A stretch of DNA of 64,000 nucleotides. It comes from Stenotrophomonas sp. UBA2629. Its GTDB lineage: Bacteria; Pseudomonadota; Gammaproteobacteria; Xanthomonadales; Xanthomonadaceae. Of the stretch, positions 37,395 through 45,869 are shown piece by piece (positions within the stretch are counted from its first letter, which is position 1; each line of letters begins with the position of its first letter). Below the pieces are notes generated by a model. That model worked only from the letters and a program-made list of their open reading frames with translations. It was not told where the DNA came from and did no database searches. The DNA lies in assembly GCA_002359895.1 (NCBI GenBank), contig DEOB01000002.1:62001-126000 (forward strand), read 5' to 3'. Made by a program: the position numbers and the translations under genes.

Positions 37395-37680
37395 ACCTCT
37401 CAACCCCTCTCCTGCAAGGGGCGAGGGGCTCAAGTGGCGCAGGGGGCGTTGCTAGGGGCTCAGGACGACGCTTGTTTTCCGGGGGGCGCGATTGCAGGTT
37501 CTGCCCCTCTCCCTTGCGGAGTGAGAGAGGCAGCCTGCGAACCATCGGTTCGCTCCCTCTCGGACGCCCATGCGACGGCGCAACGGAGAAAGGCTTCTGA
37601 ACTGCAGCTGCAAACACTGTTTCATCTCGCAAGGTACTAAGCCCCTCTCCCTTGCGGGAGAGGGGTTGGGGAGAGGGGCC
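37395..37680. repeat. Dispersed GC-rich hairpin repeats between the two MCP genes (copies 4a-4c)
   Basis: Units near 37400-37432 (AACCCCTCTCCTGC, AAGGGGCGAGGGG), 37497-37595 (inverted relative of copy 1a with its TGCGAACCATCGGTTCGC palindrome) and 37641-37678 (AGCCCCTCTCCCTTGCGGG, AGAGGGGTTGGGGAGAGGGG). With the promoter and terminator these account for most of the gene-free interval 37246-37776. Confidence 0.75.
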
Positions 37681-37690
37681 TTCGATCAGG

Positions 37691-37731
37691 TAAAAAAAAC
37701 GCCGCAATTCCCCTTGGAATCACGGCGCTTT
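37691..37731 (-). terminator. Rho-independent terminator of the second MCP gene
   Basis: On the minus strand, GCGCCGTGATTCC, AAG and GGGAATTGCGGCG form a long stem with two mismatches, running into eight T, about 46 bases after the stop. Confidence 0.92.
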
Positions 37732-37776
37732 TCTCAAGCAGGCAGCATTACTGCGTTGCCGCAGTTCCGGAGTGGA

Positions 37777-40152
37777 TCAGAACTCCTGCCAATCCGAGTC
37801 TGCCAGTTCAGCCACCGCGACCCGGCCCGTGCTGCGTCGGCGTGGTGCCGGGGCGGCAACCTGTGCGCGCAGCGGCGCGGATGCGCGCGGTGCGAGGGCA
37901 GCTGGTGCAACCGCAACGTCCGGCGCGGCGTCGTCCAGCTGAAACACTGACACGGCGTGTGCCAGCTGGCCGGCCTGTTCTTCCATGGCGCGCGCAGCGG
38001 CGGTGGCTTCTTCCACCAGCGCGGCGTTCTGCTGGGTGGTTTCATCCATCTGCACGACGGTCTGGTTGACCTGCTCGATGCCGGCCGACTGCTCCTGCGA
38101 GGCTGCGGAAATCTCGGCCATGATGTCGGTGACGCGCTGCACCGAGGCGACGATCTCGCCCATGGTGTTGCCGGCTTTCTTCACCAATGCCGAGCCGTCG
38201 GCGACCTTGCTGACCGAGTCGTCGATCAGGCCCTTGATCTCCTTGGCGGCACCCGCCGAACGCTGTGCCAACGTGCGCACTTCCGAGGCAACCACTGCAA
38301 AGCCCCGGCCTTGTTCGCCGGCACGCGCCGCTTCCACCGCGGCATTGAGCGCCAGGATGTTGGTCTGGAACGCGATGCCGTCGATAACCGAAATGATCTC
38401 GGCAATTTTCTTGGACGACTGCTCGATGCCCGTCATGGTGGTGACCACTTGCTGCACCACATCGCCACCCTGCGAAGCCACCGAAGCAGCGCCGATCGCC
38501 AATTGGTTGGCCTGGCGAGCGGACTCGGCGTTCTGGCGCACGGTGGAGGTCAGCTCCTCCATCGAGGCAGCGGTCTCTTCCAGATTGGCTGCCTGCTGCT
38601 CGGTACGACGCGAGAGGTCGTTGTTGCCGCTGGCAATCTCCGTTGCAGCGGAATTGATGGCAGTGGAGGAGTGCTTGATGCGGCTCACGATATCGGTCAA
38701 CTGGTCAGCCGTCGCATTGGCATCGTCGCGCATGGTGGCGAACACGCCTTGGTAATCGCCGTGCATGCGGACGGTGAGATCGCCGCGCGACAATGCCGAA
38801 AGCAATGCGGAAATCTGTTCCAAACTGCTGGCGTTGGCATCGAGCAGGGTGTTGATCTGACCGGCCAGCTGCAGGAAGAAGCCGTCCTTGTCCTCGGTGC
38901 CGACGCGGCCACTGAGATCGCCCGCTGCAGCGGCTTCGATCACCTGTGCCACTTCCTTTTCCACCGATGCCTCGGTGGTGCGGTCACGCCATTCGACCAC
39001 GTGGCCCACGGCGACGCCTTGGTCGTCGCGAATGACCGAGATGGTCTGCGCGAACTCGGCATTGCCAAAGCGCATTTCGCGCTTGAGGACGCCGGTCTTT
39101 TCCAGAACCTCCATCACCTTGGCATCCACTTCGCCACGGTATTCCAGTGCGGTGACCTGCTGCCCGACCAACGGCTTGCTGGCGTCGTAGTGATCCAGCC
39201 CGGCGCTGATTTCATCGTGATACTGGGCGAGCGTGTCCTGCAGCGCACGGTTGGCGTAAACGATCTCCAATGCCGAGTTGGTGAGGTAAACGCCGGTGGA
39301 CGAATAATCCAGCGCAGTGCGGATGCGCAGGTTCTCGTTGGCGACAATCTGCTCGGTCTCGATGCGCTCGCGCAGATCGCGCTGCATGCGTTGCATGGCG
39401 CGTAGCAGGTCACCCACTTCATCGGCACGATTGGTATCAATCTGCCCATCCAGTTTGCCGCTGGCCACTTCGTTGGCCACGTTCACTGCGCCGCGCATGG
39501 AGTTGACCAGCGAACGTGCGAACAGCCACACCAGCAGCACGCCAGCGCCAGCCCCGACCAGCACGGCAAGCACGCTCAGGATCGCGGATGCGGAGTAGGT
39601 ATCAGAGGCTTGCTTTGCAGCCGCCTGTGCGCGGAGGTTGTCGTTGGCGGCCAGCGCCTGCAGCGCTGCATATGCCTTGCGGTGCAGGTTGCGGGTTTCA
39701 CCAACGAAGGTGTCGATTGCGTCGTCGGGCAGGTCCAGCTCCAGCATTTCCGTCACGGCATCGTAGGAAGCGGTGGTTGCCTCCCAGTCGCGCACAAAGG
39801 TGTCGAAGAGCTTCTTCTGTTCCGGGTTGTCGATCAGCTTCGGGTAGCTGGCGATGGTGGCCGCAATGTTCTCACGCAGCTCGCCCGCCCGCTTCTTGGC
39901 ATCGGCTTTGACGTCGTCGCTGGCGCGCACCAGGCTCTGGTAGGAGGTATTGCGGTACTCGCTGACCATGCCACTGAGTTCACCGGTGGTGCGCAAGCTG
40001 GGCATGCGGGCACTGGTCAGGCTGGTGGTTACATTGTTGAGGGAGTGCAGGCCGCGGTAGGCAACCACGCCCTGCAACAACATCACGAACAACACGACAC
40101 CGAAGGTAAGCATCAGCTTGGGCTTCAGTTTTAGCGAATTGATCCACTGCAT
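37777..40152 (-). CDS. Methyl-accepting chemotaxis protein with 4-helix-bundle and PAS regions and CheR/CheB tether
   Basis: A 791-residue receptor. It has an N-terminal helix ([24 protein letters not shown]), a periplasmic four-helix-bundle domain (to about residue 190), a second helix ([22 protein letters not shown]) and HAMP. A cytoplasmic PAS-like region follows ([32 protein letters not shown] through [11 protein letters not shown]), then the signalling hairpin with [32 protein letters not shown]. After a proline/alanine linker it ends DSDWQEF: DWQEF fits the xWxxF tether bound by CheR and CheB. The N-terminus begins at [12 protein letters not shown]. It probably shares a promoter with the small gene upstream. 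Confidence 0.95.
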   Translation of the reverse strand: MQWINSLKLKPKLMLTFGVVLFVMLLQGVVAYRGLHSLNNVTTSLTSARMPSLRTTGELSGMVSEYRNTSYQSLVRASDDVKADAKKRAGELRENIAATIASYPKLIDNPEQKKLFDTFVRDWEATTASYDAVTEMLELDLPDDAIDTFVGETRNLHRKAYAALQALAANDNLRAQAAAKQASDTYSASAILSVLAVLVGAGAGVLLVWLFARSLVNSMRGAVNVANEVASGKLDGQIDTNRADEVGDLLRAMQRMQRDLRERIETEQIVANENLRIRTALDYSSTGVYLTNSALEIVYANRALQDTLAQYHDEISAGLDHYDASKPLVGQQVTALEYRGEVDAKVMEVLEKTGVLKREMRFGNAEFAQTISVIRDDQGVAVGHVVEWRDRTTEASVEKEVAQVIEAAAAGDLSGRVGTEDKDGFFLQLAGQINTLLDANASSLEQISALLSALSRGDLTVRMHGDYQGVFATMRDDANATADQLTDIVSRIKHSSTAINSAATEIASGNNDLSRRTEQQAANLEETAASMEELTSTVRQNAESARQANQLAIGAASVASQGGDVVQQVVTTMTGIEQSSKKIAEIISVIDGIAFQTNILALNAAVEAARAGEQGRGFAVVASEVRTLAQRSAGAAKEIKGLIDDSVSKVADGSALVKKAGNTMGEIVASVQRVTDIMAEISAASQEQSAGIEQVNQTVVQMDETTQQNAALVEEATAAARAMEEQAGQLAHAVSVFQLDDAAPDVAVAPAALAPRASAPLRAQVAAPAPRRRSTGRVAVAELADSDWQEF

Positions 40153-40239
40153 CTTGCGAAAACTCCGGTGGCGGCCATCCTGATTGGCGGGCACAGCGCT
40201 GCACGGCTCGCCGGCGGGGCCGGCAGGCGGTGGGTTTGA

Positions 40240-40626
40240 TTACTTGATGTTTGCCAGTTTCAGGCCGGCTGGCGAGCTGACTTCGATCTCGGCGCGCGAG
40301 GAATCGCGCTGGATCTTGCCGATCACGCAGACCGACTTGCCTTCCAGCGTTTCCAGCGGGAAGCCGAACTTGCTGCGGTTGGCGCCGGAGATGCGAGCGG
40401 AGAAGGTATGACGCGGGAACGTGCCGCCCATGTGCAGGAAGGTCGGCTGGCCTTCGGAGCCTTCCGCGTAGCGCGCCTTTTCAACCTTGCCGCAGACCAT
40501 GCCGTCCTTGCCGGCGAAACGGGCTGCGTTCTCCGGCGGGATCATCTCCGCGGTATCGGCGGCGGCATTGACAGTGAAGGTGGCCAGGACAACAGCCGAG
40601 AACAGCGGAATCACGTGCTTGTACAT
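40240..40626 (-). CDS. Secreted OB-fold-like protein upstream of the second MCP
   Basis: A 128-residue protein with a signal peptide (MYKHVIPLFSAVVLATFTVNAAADT), so it is periplasmic. The mature part (MVCGKVEKARYAEGSEGQPTFLHMGGTFPRHTFSARI, then LEGKSVCVIGKIQ) has the strand pattern of single OB-fold proteins, with two cysteines that may pair. No catalytic motif is seen. It lies 87 bases upstream of the MCP and behind its own sigma-28-like promoter. A role as a ligand-binding accessory of that receptor is possible but unproven. Confidence 0.75.
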   Translation of the reverse strand: MYKHVIPLFSAVVLATFTVNAAADTAEMIPPENAARFAGKDGMVCGKVEKARYAEGSEGQPTFLHMGGTFPRHTFSARISGANRSKFGFPLETLEGKSVCVIGKIQRDSSRAEIEVSSPAGLKLANIK

Positions 40627-40678
40627 CTGCAATCTCCGATAGGACATGAGGGCCCACCAAAGGGCGGGCATGCATTGG

Positions 40679-40705
40679 CTATCGGCAGGAAGTGCCAGCG
40701 ATTGA
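40679..40705 (-). promoter_or_regulatory. Sigma-28-like promoter of the OB-fold protein and second MCP
   Basis: On the minus strand, TCAA (40705-40702), 15 bases, then GCCGATAG (40686-40679), 53 bases before the ATG at 40626. Confidence 0.6.
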
Positions 40706-40730
40706 AGTCACAAGTGGGAATTTGTGACTT
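40705..40730. repeat. Inverted repeat downstream of cheW
   Basis: Perfect nine-base arms AAGTCACAA (40705-40713) and TTGTGACTT (40722-40730) around an eight-base loop. It lies just past the cheW stop and touches the -35 of the next promoter. It has no T tract, so it could be an operator or an RNA-end hairpin. Confidence 0.6.
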
Positions 40731-40745
40731 GCATAGCATTTTCTC

Positions 40746-41240
40746 TTAAGCCGCCACTTCTTCGGCAACGCTGGGTTGGCCCAGGTCGGCGGTATCGAGC
40801 AGGGTTTCGATGTCCAGCAGGATCAGCATGCGGTCGTCCTGGGTGCCGATGCCGGAGATGAAGCGTGTATCGACCGCTGCACCGAATTCCGGTGTCGGCC
40901 GGATCTGGTCGGCGTTCAGTGGGATCACATCCGAGACGCTGTCCACGACGATGCCGACAACGCGGTCTTCGACATTCAGCACGATCATCACCGTGAAGGC
41001 GTCATAGCGCGCCTCGTCCAGGCGCAGTTTCAAGCGCAGGTCGATCACCGGCACGATGGTGCCGCGCAGGTTGATCACGCCCTTGATGTAATCCGGCGCG
41101 TCAGGCACGCGGGTGACGGCGTCATAGCCACGGATTTCCTGCACTTTCAGGATATCCACGCCGTAGTGCTCATTGCCGAGGGTGAAGCTGAGGTACTCGC
41201 CGCCGGTGCCTTCGGCGGAAGTGATGCGTGTGTCGTTCAT
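40746..41240 (-). CDS. cheW: Chemotaxis coupling protein
   Basis: A 164-residue SH3-like adaptor that links receptors to the CheA kinase. The conserved pieces are YLSFTLGNEHYGVDILKVQEIRGY, PDAPDYIKGVINLRGTIVPVIDLR and VVDSVSDVIPL. ATG 41240 follows AGGA. It has its own strong sigma-28-like promoter 42 bases upstream. cheA and cheY are not in the window. Confidence 0.95.
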   Translation of the reverse strand: MNDTRITSAEGTGGEYLSFTLGNEHYGVDILKVQEIRGYDAVTRVPDAPDYIKGVINLRGTIVPVIDLRLKLRLDEARYDAFTVMIVLNVEDRVVGIVVDSVSDVIPLNADQIRPTPEFGAAVDTRFISGIGTQDDRMLILLDIETLLDTADLGQPSVAEEVAA

Positions 41241-41281
41241 TGCAGTTCCTGATCCTGGCGTAGCCGGTGGCTGTTGCACCG

Positions 41282-41308
41282 GTATCGGCGGCACGGGCAG
41301 GGACTTTA
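41282..41308 (-). promoter_or_regulatory. Sigma-28-like promoter of cheW
   Basis: On the minus strand, TAAAGTCC (from 41308), then 11 more bases, then GCCGATAC (41289-41282). This is the best match of the four such sites to TAAA-N15-GCCGATAA, differing only at the last base. Confidence 0.8.
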
Positions 41309-41408
41309 GGGCAGGTGCTGGCCGGCTCTGACGGCCGGTGCGCAATCCCGCCATGACGGGCAAGGTGTGCTGCCAGCGCTACCTTGGCCGGTGTTTATGG
41401 CGCCGGCC

Positions 41409-42179
41409 TCACTCGCCGTTTGCACGGGCCTTGCGCAGGCGGTCAATGCGGAAGATGTAGCGTTGAATCAGCGTATCGGCGCCGCGCGGCAGGTCGTCAA
41501 AACGCAGGCCGGCACGGGTCATTTCCACGCCGTTGGCCTGTTTCTGCTGGCGGAGGTTGCACGCCACCAGGGTCGTGGTGATGGGCGGTGCATCTGGAAT
41601 TTCCAGCACGCAACCACGGTGACGCCCTTGCAGCGTGAGCAGCGCCTGTGGTGACGGCAGCATCAATGCAAGCCCGCCGGCGCTGATATCCAACACGCGC
41701 CAACGGCTGGGTTGGCCGCCTTCGGGGTCGGGCAGCAGGCAGTAGGGCGAGTCGCCGACCGGGGTTTCCAGGCGATAGAACTCGCGCCGTTGCAGGTGGT
41801 AGACCTCTTCCGGCAGCGCCAACTCAAAGGCAATGCGGCCATCGCGCTCGACACGCCGGGGTTGCTGCAACTCAAAACGGACGGTGACCTTGTCCACCAG
41901 GCCGAAGCACAGCAGCGCAGCGGCGCTTTCGGTGGCGCGGTTGATGGCAGGAACGGGGCTGGCATCCAGCAGCAGGTGGTGGTCGTCCACCTCCAGCACG
42001 GCACTGGGAAAGGACTGGTCGCGTCCGTCTGGGTGCGCGTTGATCATGGAACGCTGGTCGATCATCGACTGCAGCAGATGCCGGATCTGGCGGCGGTTGC
42101 GCACCATGTAGCGGTCGTCGGCATACAGCTTGCCGGCGGCGTTGGAGGGGCTCGGCTCGAAGGGTTCGTTTACGGACAT
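41409..42179 (-). CDS. YcgR-type PilZ protein (c-di-GMP-responsive flagellar brake)
   Basis: A 256-residue cytosolic protein. The N-terminal YcgR domain (about 20-120) is followed by a PilZ domain with the c-di-GMP motifs RREFYR and DISAGGLALML (RxxxR and D/NxSxxG). In enterobacteria YcgR with bound c-di-GMP slows the flagellar motor. ATG 42179 was preferred to a GTG two codons upstream. The sigma-28-like promoter and neighbouring chemotaxis genes agree with a motility role. Confidence 0.92.
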   Translation of the reverse strand: MSVNEPFEPSPSNAAGKLYADDRYMVRNRRQIRHLLQSMIDQRSMINAHPDGRDQSFPSAVLEVDDHHLLLDASPVPAINRATESAAALLCFGLVDKVTVRFELQQPRRVERDGRIAFELALPEEVYHLQRREFYRLETPVGDSPYCLLPDPEGGQPSRWRVLDISAGGLALMLPSPQALLTLQGRHRGCVLEIPDAPPITTTLVACNLRQQKQANGVEMTRAGLRFDDLPRGADTLIQRYIFRIDRLRKARANGE

Positions 42180-42239
42180 GGGCACACTTGCGATGGACCG
42201 AAAGACCAGTGGATAGACTAGGTGCCACTGGAAACTGTG

Positions 42240-42266
42240 ATAGCGGCCGCTCTTTTTACATCTTTA
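42240..42266 (-). promoter_or_regulatory. Sigma-28-like promoter of the YcgR-type gene
   Basis: On the minus strand, TAAA (42266-42263), 15 bases, then GCCGCTAT (42247-42240), about 61 bases before the ATG. The site also lies in an inverted repeat with arms ATAGCGGCC (42240-42248) and GGCCGCTAT (42268-42276). Confidence 0.75.
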
Positions 42267-42279
42267 GGGCCGCTATTAC

Positions 42280-43205
42280 GACCCTGCTCGATTGTTGAGT
42301 CGTTGCACTTGCGTCAATGCGGCGGGCTGCAGAACCATGGCCCGCCGCTCAACAGGGTGCTGATGACGATGCTGCATATAGTGCCGTGGGTAGCGAATGC
42401 CGGGGGTCTTTTGGGGTAGCGGGTCGCTTGGTTCGCTGCAGACTTCATGCAAGCCATTTTGACCTTGTTTCCCCGGTGAATCTGACAGTTATCGCGCAGG
42501 GGGGGGCTGGTAGATTCCGCCGCTGATTATCGGTATTCGCGCGATAAATGGTCGGCGCGTCAAGGACGGAAGGCGGCATGGAAAGGAGGAGGGTTGAGAT
42601 GGCCGGCATGGAAGACGGGCGCCTGCCGTATCGGTTGCATTCGGATCTGCTAGGTGGGTGTGTAGTTGCCCGGTTGCCATGACTATATGGCAGTGATTTG
42701 CATCGGTGCGAATGCACCGATACAGGACGGTGGCGACGGCCGTGAGGATCATGGTGCGGTCGGTGTCTATGCATCCACGGGCGAGCAAAGCTGAGACGCA
42801 TGAGGTGTATCGCAGCAGCTGATTGGGTCAAGGCACGGTGCGTGGTTTCCAAACAGGCAGTTTAATGACTTCTGCAGCAGGTTCCGCTGTCGGCGCTAGC
42901 AGCGATGCTGCTGGTGGACGTCTGCTATGCCTTGATTAGGCAGCCCTGCCATGGGGATTCCGGCCGGAATTGAACATGCGGTGCATTATTGCGTGGATCA
43001 TGAAATTCGCCGCTCATTCCCGCTGTTCACTTTGCGTATGGAGGTAGATCCTCTCAGTTGTGTATGAGTATCTATGGCATCCGATAGGCGAATGGCCCGA
43101 GACATGCACTCTCGGTTCTGTCGAGCTGGGTGTACATGCCTGATGCCCTGACGAGGAGCGAGTCCACCAGCCCCACTAACTCAACCATTGGCAGTTCACG
43201 TCCAT
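42280..43205. other. Large gene-free interval with inverted repeats
   Basis: Over 900 bases between the ycgR-like promoter and lexA2 with no ORF of protein character on either strand. Perfect inverted repeats: TTATCGCGC (42489-42497) with GCGCGATAA (42539-42547); TGCCAT (42675-42680) with ATGGCA (42687-42692); ATCGGTGC (42702-42709) with GCACCGAT (42714-42721). GC content is lower than in the flanks. It could hold a structured RNA or remnants of a lost gene; I cannot decide. Confidence 0.5.
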
Positions 43206-43225
43206 TGGTGTACATATGTACACCA
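43206..43225. promoter_or_regulatory. LexA2 operator palindrome at the lexA2 start codon
   Basis: TGGTGTACATATGTACACCA is a perfect 20-base palindrome whose last base is the A of the lexA2 ATG (43225). A half-copy, GGTGTACATG, lies upstream at 43129-43138. The position suggests that transcription starts at or very near the start codon. Confidence 0.85.
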
Positions 43226-43827
43226 TGTCCGAATTGTCCTCACAACGTGCTGCGGTTCTTGCCTTCCTGCGTGAGCGGGTGGGGCAGGGTGCGCCGCCCA
43301 GCCTGGCTGAAATTGCCGCCCACTGCGGCTTTGCCTCGCGCAATGCCGCGCAGAAGCATGTGCAGGTGTTGGCTGATGCCGGGCTGATTGAGCTGCTGCG
43401 TGGGCAGAAGCGAGGTATCCGCATCCCTGGTAATGCGCCTGATGCCCTGCTGACGTTGCCGGTGCTGGGCCGGGTGGCGGCGGGCCTGCCCATGGGTGCG
43501 GACGTCGGGCTGGACCGGCAGCTGCGGCTGAGCCGCGAGCTGTTCGCGTTACGCCCGGATTACCTGCTGCAGGTGCAGGGCGACTCGATGGTGGACGACG
43601 GCATCTTGGATGGCGATCTGGTGGGCGTGCGTCGCAGCAGCGAGGCGCGCAACGGTCAGATTGTGGTGGCACGCGTGGAGGACGAAATCACCATCAAGCG
43701 GTTGGAGCGCAGCCCGGGCGGCATCCGTTTGTTGCCGCGCAACCAGGCGCATTCACCGATTGTGGTGGCGGCGGATGCCGACTTCGCGATTGAAGGCCTT
43801 TACTGCGGTTTGATCAGGCAGGGCTGA
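43225..43827 (+). CDS. lexA2: LexA-family SOS repressor (second LexA of the imu cassette)
   Basis: A 200-residue repressor. The N-terminal winged-helix domain (MSELSSQRAAVLAFLRERVGQ...SLAEIAAHCGFASRNAAQKHVQVL) aligns with E. coli LexA from its first residue, which supports ATG 43225 over an ATG at 43216 inside the operator. The self-cleavage site is GRVAAGLP (Ala-Gly). The catalytic serine is in GDSMVDDGILDGD and the lysine in ITIKRLER, so RecA-stimulated autocleavage should work. It precedes imuA by three bases and should repress the whole cassette. Confidence 0.95.
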   Translation: MSELSSQRAAVLAFLRERVGQGAPPSLAEIAAHCGFASRNAAQKHVQVLADAGLIELLRGQKRGIRIPGNAPDALLTLPVLGRVAAGLPMGADVGLDRQLRLSRELFALRPDYLLQVQGDSMVDDGILDGDLVGVRRSSEARNGQIVVARVEDEITIKRLERSPGGIRLLPRNQAHSPIVVAADADFAIEGLYCGLIRQG

Positions 43828-43829
43828 GC

Positions 43830-44444
43830 ATGGGCGAAGTGTTGGCCCTGGATGAACTGATGGCGGCGCGCACGGTGTGGCGTGCCAGCCGTGGCAGTGC
43901 GCTCAACCATGAAGGTGAGCCCACCGGGCATGCGGCCTTGGATGCGGTACTGCCTACCGGCGGCTGGCCGCGCAAGGCGCTGACGGAATTGCTGCTGCCT
44001 GCCGATGGTGTGGGTGAGGTTGCATTGTTGCTGCCGACATTGGCGCGGATGACGGCAGCCGGAAAACGCGTGGTATTGGTCGCGCCGCCGTACATTCCGT
44101 ATGCGCCCGCGTGGCAATCCGGTGGTATGGAATTGGCCGGCATGGAAGTGGTAGAGGCCGAGCCGCGCGATGCGCTGTGGGCGTTTGAACAGTGCCTGCG
44201 TAGTGGCGCGTGTGCGGCGGTATTGGGGTGGCCGAAGACCGCGGATGCGCGCGCACTGCGCCGCCTGCAGGTGGCCGCTGATAGCGGTGATTGCTGTGGC
44301 TTTGCACTGCGCGACCGTCGTCATGCGGTGAATGCCTCGCCAGCGGCATTGCGCCTGGAATACCTACCCGCGCACGACGCCTGGCAGGTGCGCAAATGCC
44401 GTGGCGGACAGGTGCCGACGCAGCCGCTGCGGCTGGTGCAGTGA
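43830..44444 (+). CDS. imuA: ImuA, RecA/SulA-like translesion synthesis accessory protein
   Basis: A 204-residue protein resembling a shortened RecA core: an N-terminal region (TGHAALDAVLPTGGWPRKALTELLLP), then VALLLPTLARMTAAGKRVVLVAPPYIPYAPAW and [23 protein letters not shown]. There is no usable Walker A motif. In related bacteria ImuA works with ImuB and DnaE2 in damage-induced mutagenesis. It lies three bases after lexA2 and seven before imuB. Confidence 0.92.
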   Translation: MGEVLALDELMAARTVWRASRGSALNHEGEPTGHAALDAVLPTGGWPRKALTELLLPADGVGEVALLLPTLARMTAAGKRVVLVAPPYIPYAPAWQSGGMELAGMEVVEAEPRDALWAFEQCLRSGACAAVLGWPKTADARALRRLQVAADSGDCCGFALRDRRHAVNASPAALRLEYLPAHDAWQVRKCRGGQVPTQPLRLVQ

Positions 44445-44450
44445 GTCGCC

Positions 44451-45869
44451 ATGCTCTGGGCCTGCATATTGCTGCCGCAGCTGGCGCTGGACGCTGTCCT
44501 CCGTCGCTTGCCTGATCCGGATGAGCCGCTGGCTCTGGTGGAAGGGCCGGCGCAGTTGCGTCGTCTGCATGCGGTCAACGACAGTGCCGCTCAACACGGC
44601 TTGGCCCCGGGTATGCGCTTGTCTGCCGCGCATGCGTTGTTGTCGCAGGTGCGCACGCTGGATTACGACGCCAAGGCCGAGGCGCATTGGCATCGGTTTC
44701 TGGCGGCGTGGGCGTACCGGCACAGCTCGCTGGTCAGCCAACAGTGGTCGCATGCGATTGTGCTGGAGGTGCAGGCCAGCTTTCAGTTGTTCGGGCCATG
44801 GCCGCGTTTTGAACGACGCCTGCGCAGCGAATTGGAGACGCTGGGTTTCCGCCACCGCATCGCATTGGCACCCACGCCACGTGCGGCCCGGGTGCTGGTG
44901 GGACTGCGTGACGGCATGGAAGTGACGCAGCTGGCGCAGATGCGGGCCATGCTGGACAAAGTGCCGGTACGCCGCGCGGCCTTGCCTGACGATGCCGGCG
45001 AGCGCCTGCATCGCATGGGCGTACGCACGTTGGCCGCACTGCGCGCATTACCCAGCGAAGGCGTGCGCCGTCGCTTCGGGGGGCAGGTGCTGGAGCATCT
45101 ACGCAAGCTCTATGGTGAGACTGACGACCCATTGACCTGCTATGCACCGCCGGATCATTTCGATTCGCGCTTGGAGCTGGGTTATGAGGTGGAAACGCAC
45201 ACCGCGTTGTTGTTTCCGTTGCGGCGGCTGATCGGCGACCTGTGTACTTATCTGTCCATCCGCGATGGTGGCGTGCAGCGCTTTGCATTGCGGTTGGAAC
45301 ACGAAGAAGGCCACACAGATGTTGAAGTGGGCCTGCTTGCAGCGGAGCGCTCGCCGACGATGCTGTTTGAGTTGTCGCGCAACCGCTTGGAGCGGGTGGA
45401 GATACCGCGCCCAGTGGTGGCCATGCGCTTGTTGGCGCGGCAGTTGCCGCCGTTCATTCCGGCTGCGCGTGATCTGTTTGATGCGCGGCCACAGCAGGCG
45501 ATGGATTGGCCGCACCTGCGTGAGCGACTGCGTGCACGCTTGGGCGACGACGCCGTTTATCGGCTGGCCGCGGGCGATGACCCGCGCCCCGAACACGCAT
45601 GGCAGAAAGTAGTGGGCGATGCGCTTCCCGACACGATGGCGCCGGAGCGTCCGCCACGTCCCACCTGGCTGTTGCCACAGCCGGTGCCGCTGCGCGATAC
45701 GCGCTTGCGCATTCTGTCCGGGCCGGAGCGTTTGGAAAGCGGCTGGTGGGATGGCGATGATGCACGTCGCGATTACTACGTGGTGGAAACCGCGCACGGC
45801 CAGCGTGCTTGGGTTTTTACGGCGCCGGGTGAGCAGCACGGTTGGATGCTGCAAGGCTGGTTCGCATGA
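44451..45869 (+). CDS. imuB: ImuB, catalytically defective Y-family polymerase homologue
   Basis: A 472-residue protein. The N-terminal part follows the DinB fold, but the catalytic acids are missing: the first-motif aspartates are replaced ([13 protein letters not shown]), and the SxDE motif position reads [12 protein letters not shown]. It therefore cannot polymerise and acts as a hub binding DnaE2, ImuA and the beta clamp. The C-terminal part is ImuB-specific. It overlaps dnaE2 by four bases (ATGA). Confidence 0.93.
   Translation: MLWACILLPQLALDAVLRRLPDPDEPLALVEGPAQLRRLHAVNDSAAQHGLAPGMRLSAAHALLSQVRTLDYDAKAEAHWHRFLAAWAYRHSSLVSQQWSHAIVLEVQASFQLFGPWPRFERRLRSELETLGFRHRIALAPTPRAARVLVGLRDGMEVTQLAQMRAMLDKVPVRRAALPDDAGERLHRMGVRTLAALRALPSEGVRRRFGGQVLEHLRKLYGETDDPLTCYAPPDHFDSRLELGYEVETHTALLFPLRRLIGDLCTYLSIRDGGVQRFALRLEHEEGHTDVEVGLLAAERSPTMLFELSRNRLERVEIPRPVVAMRLLARQLPPFIPAARDLFDARPQQAMDWPHLRERLRARLGDDAVYRLAAGDDPRPEHAWQKVVGDALPDTMAPERPPRPTWLLPQPVPLRDTRLRILSGPERLESGWWDGDDARRDYYVVETAHGQRAWVFTAPGEQHGWMLQGWFA

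Noticed and set aside
40705..40730. CRP/FNR-like site suggested by TCACAA...TTGTGA
   Set aside because: The half-sites face the wrong way and are too far apart for CRP (TGTGA-N6-TCACA); kept only as an inverted repeat.
41318..41380. GC-rich palindromes around GGCCGG and CCAGCGCTACC upstream of cheW
   Set aside because: They only partly resemble Stenotrophomonas REPs and lack a clean GTAG-headed stem.
42174..42192. A sigma-54-like GG...GC element near the ycgR start
   Set aside because: The spacing between GG and GC does not fit -24/-12, and a good sigma-28-like site is present upstream.
42222..42852. Several 60-135 codon frames in the 42.2-43.2 kb interval on both strands
   Set aside because: No ribosome-binding sites, unnatural composition (Arg/Ser/Pro-rich) and mutual overlap.
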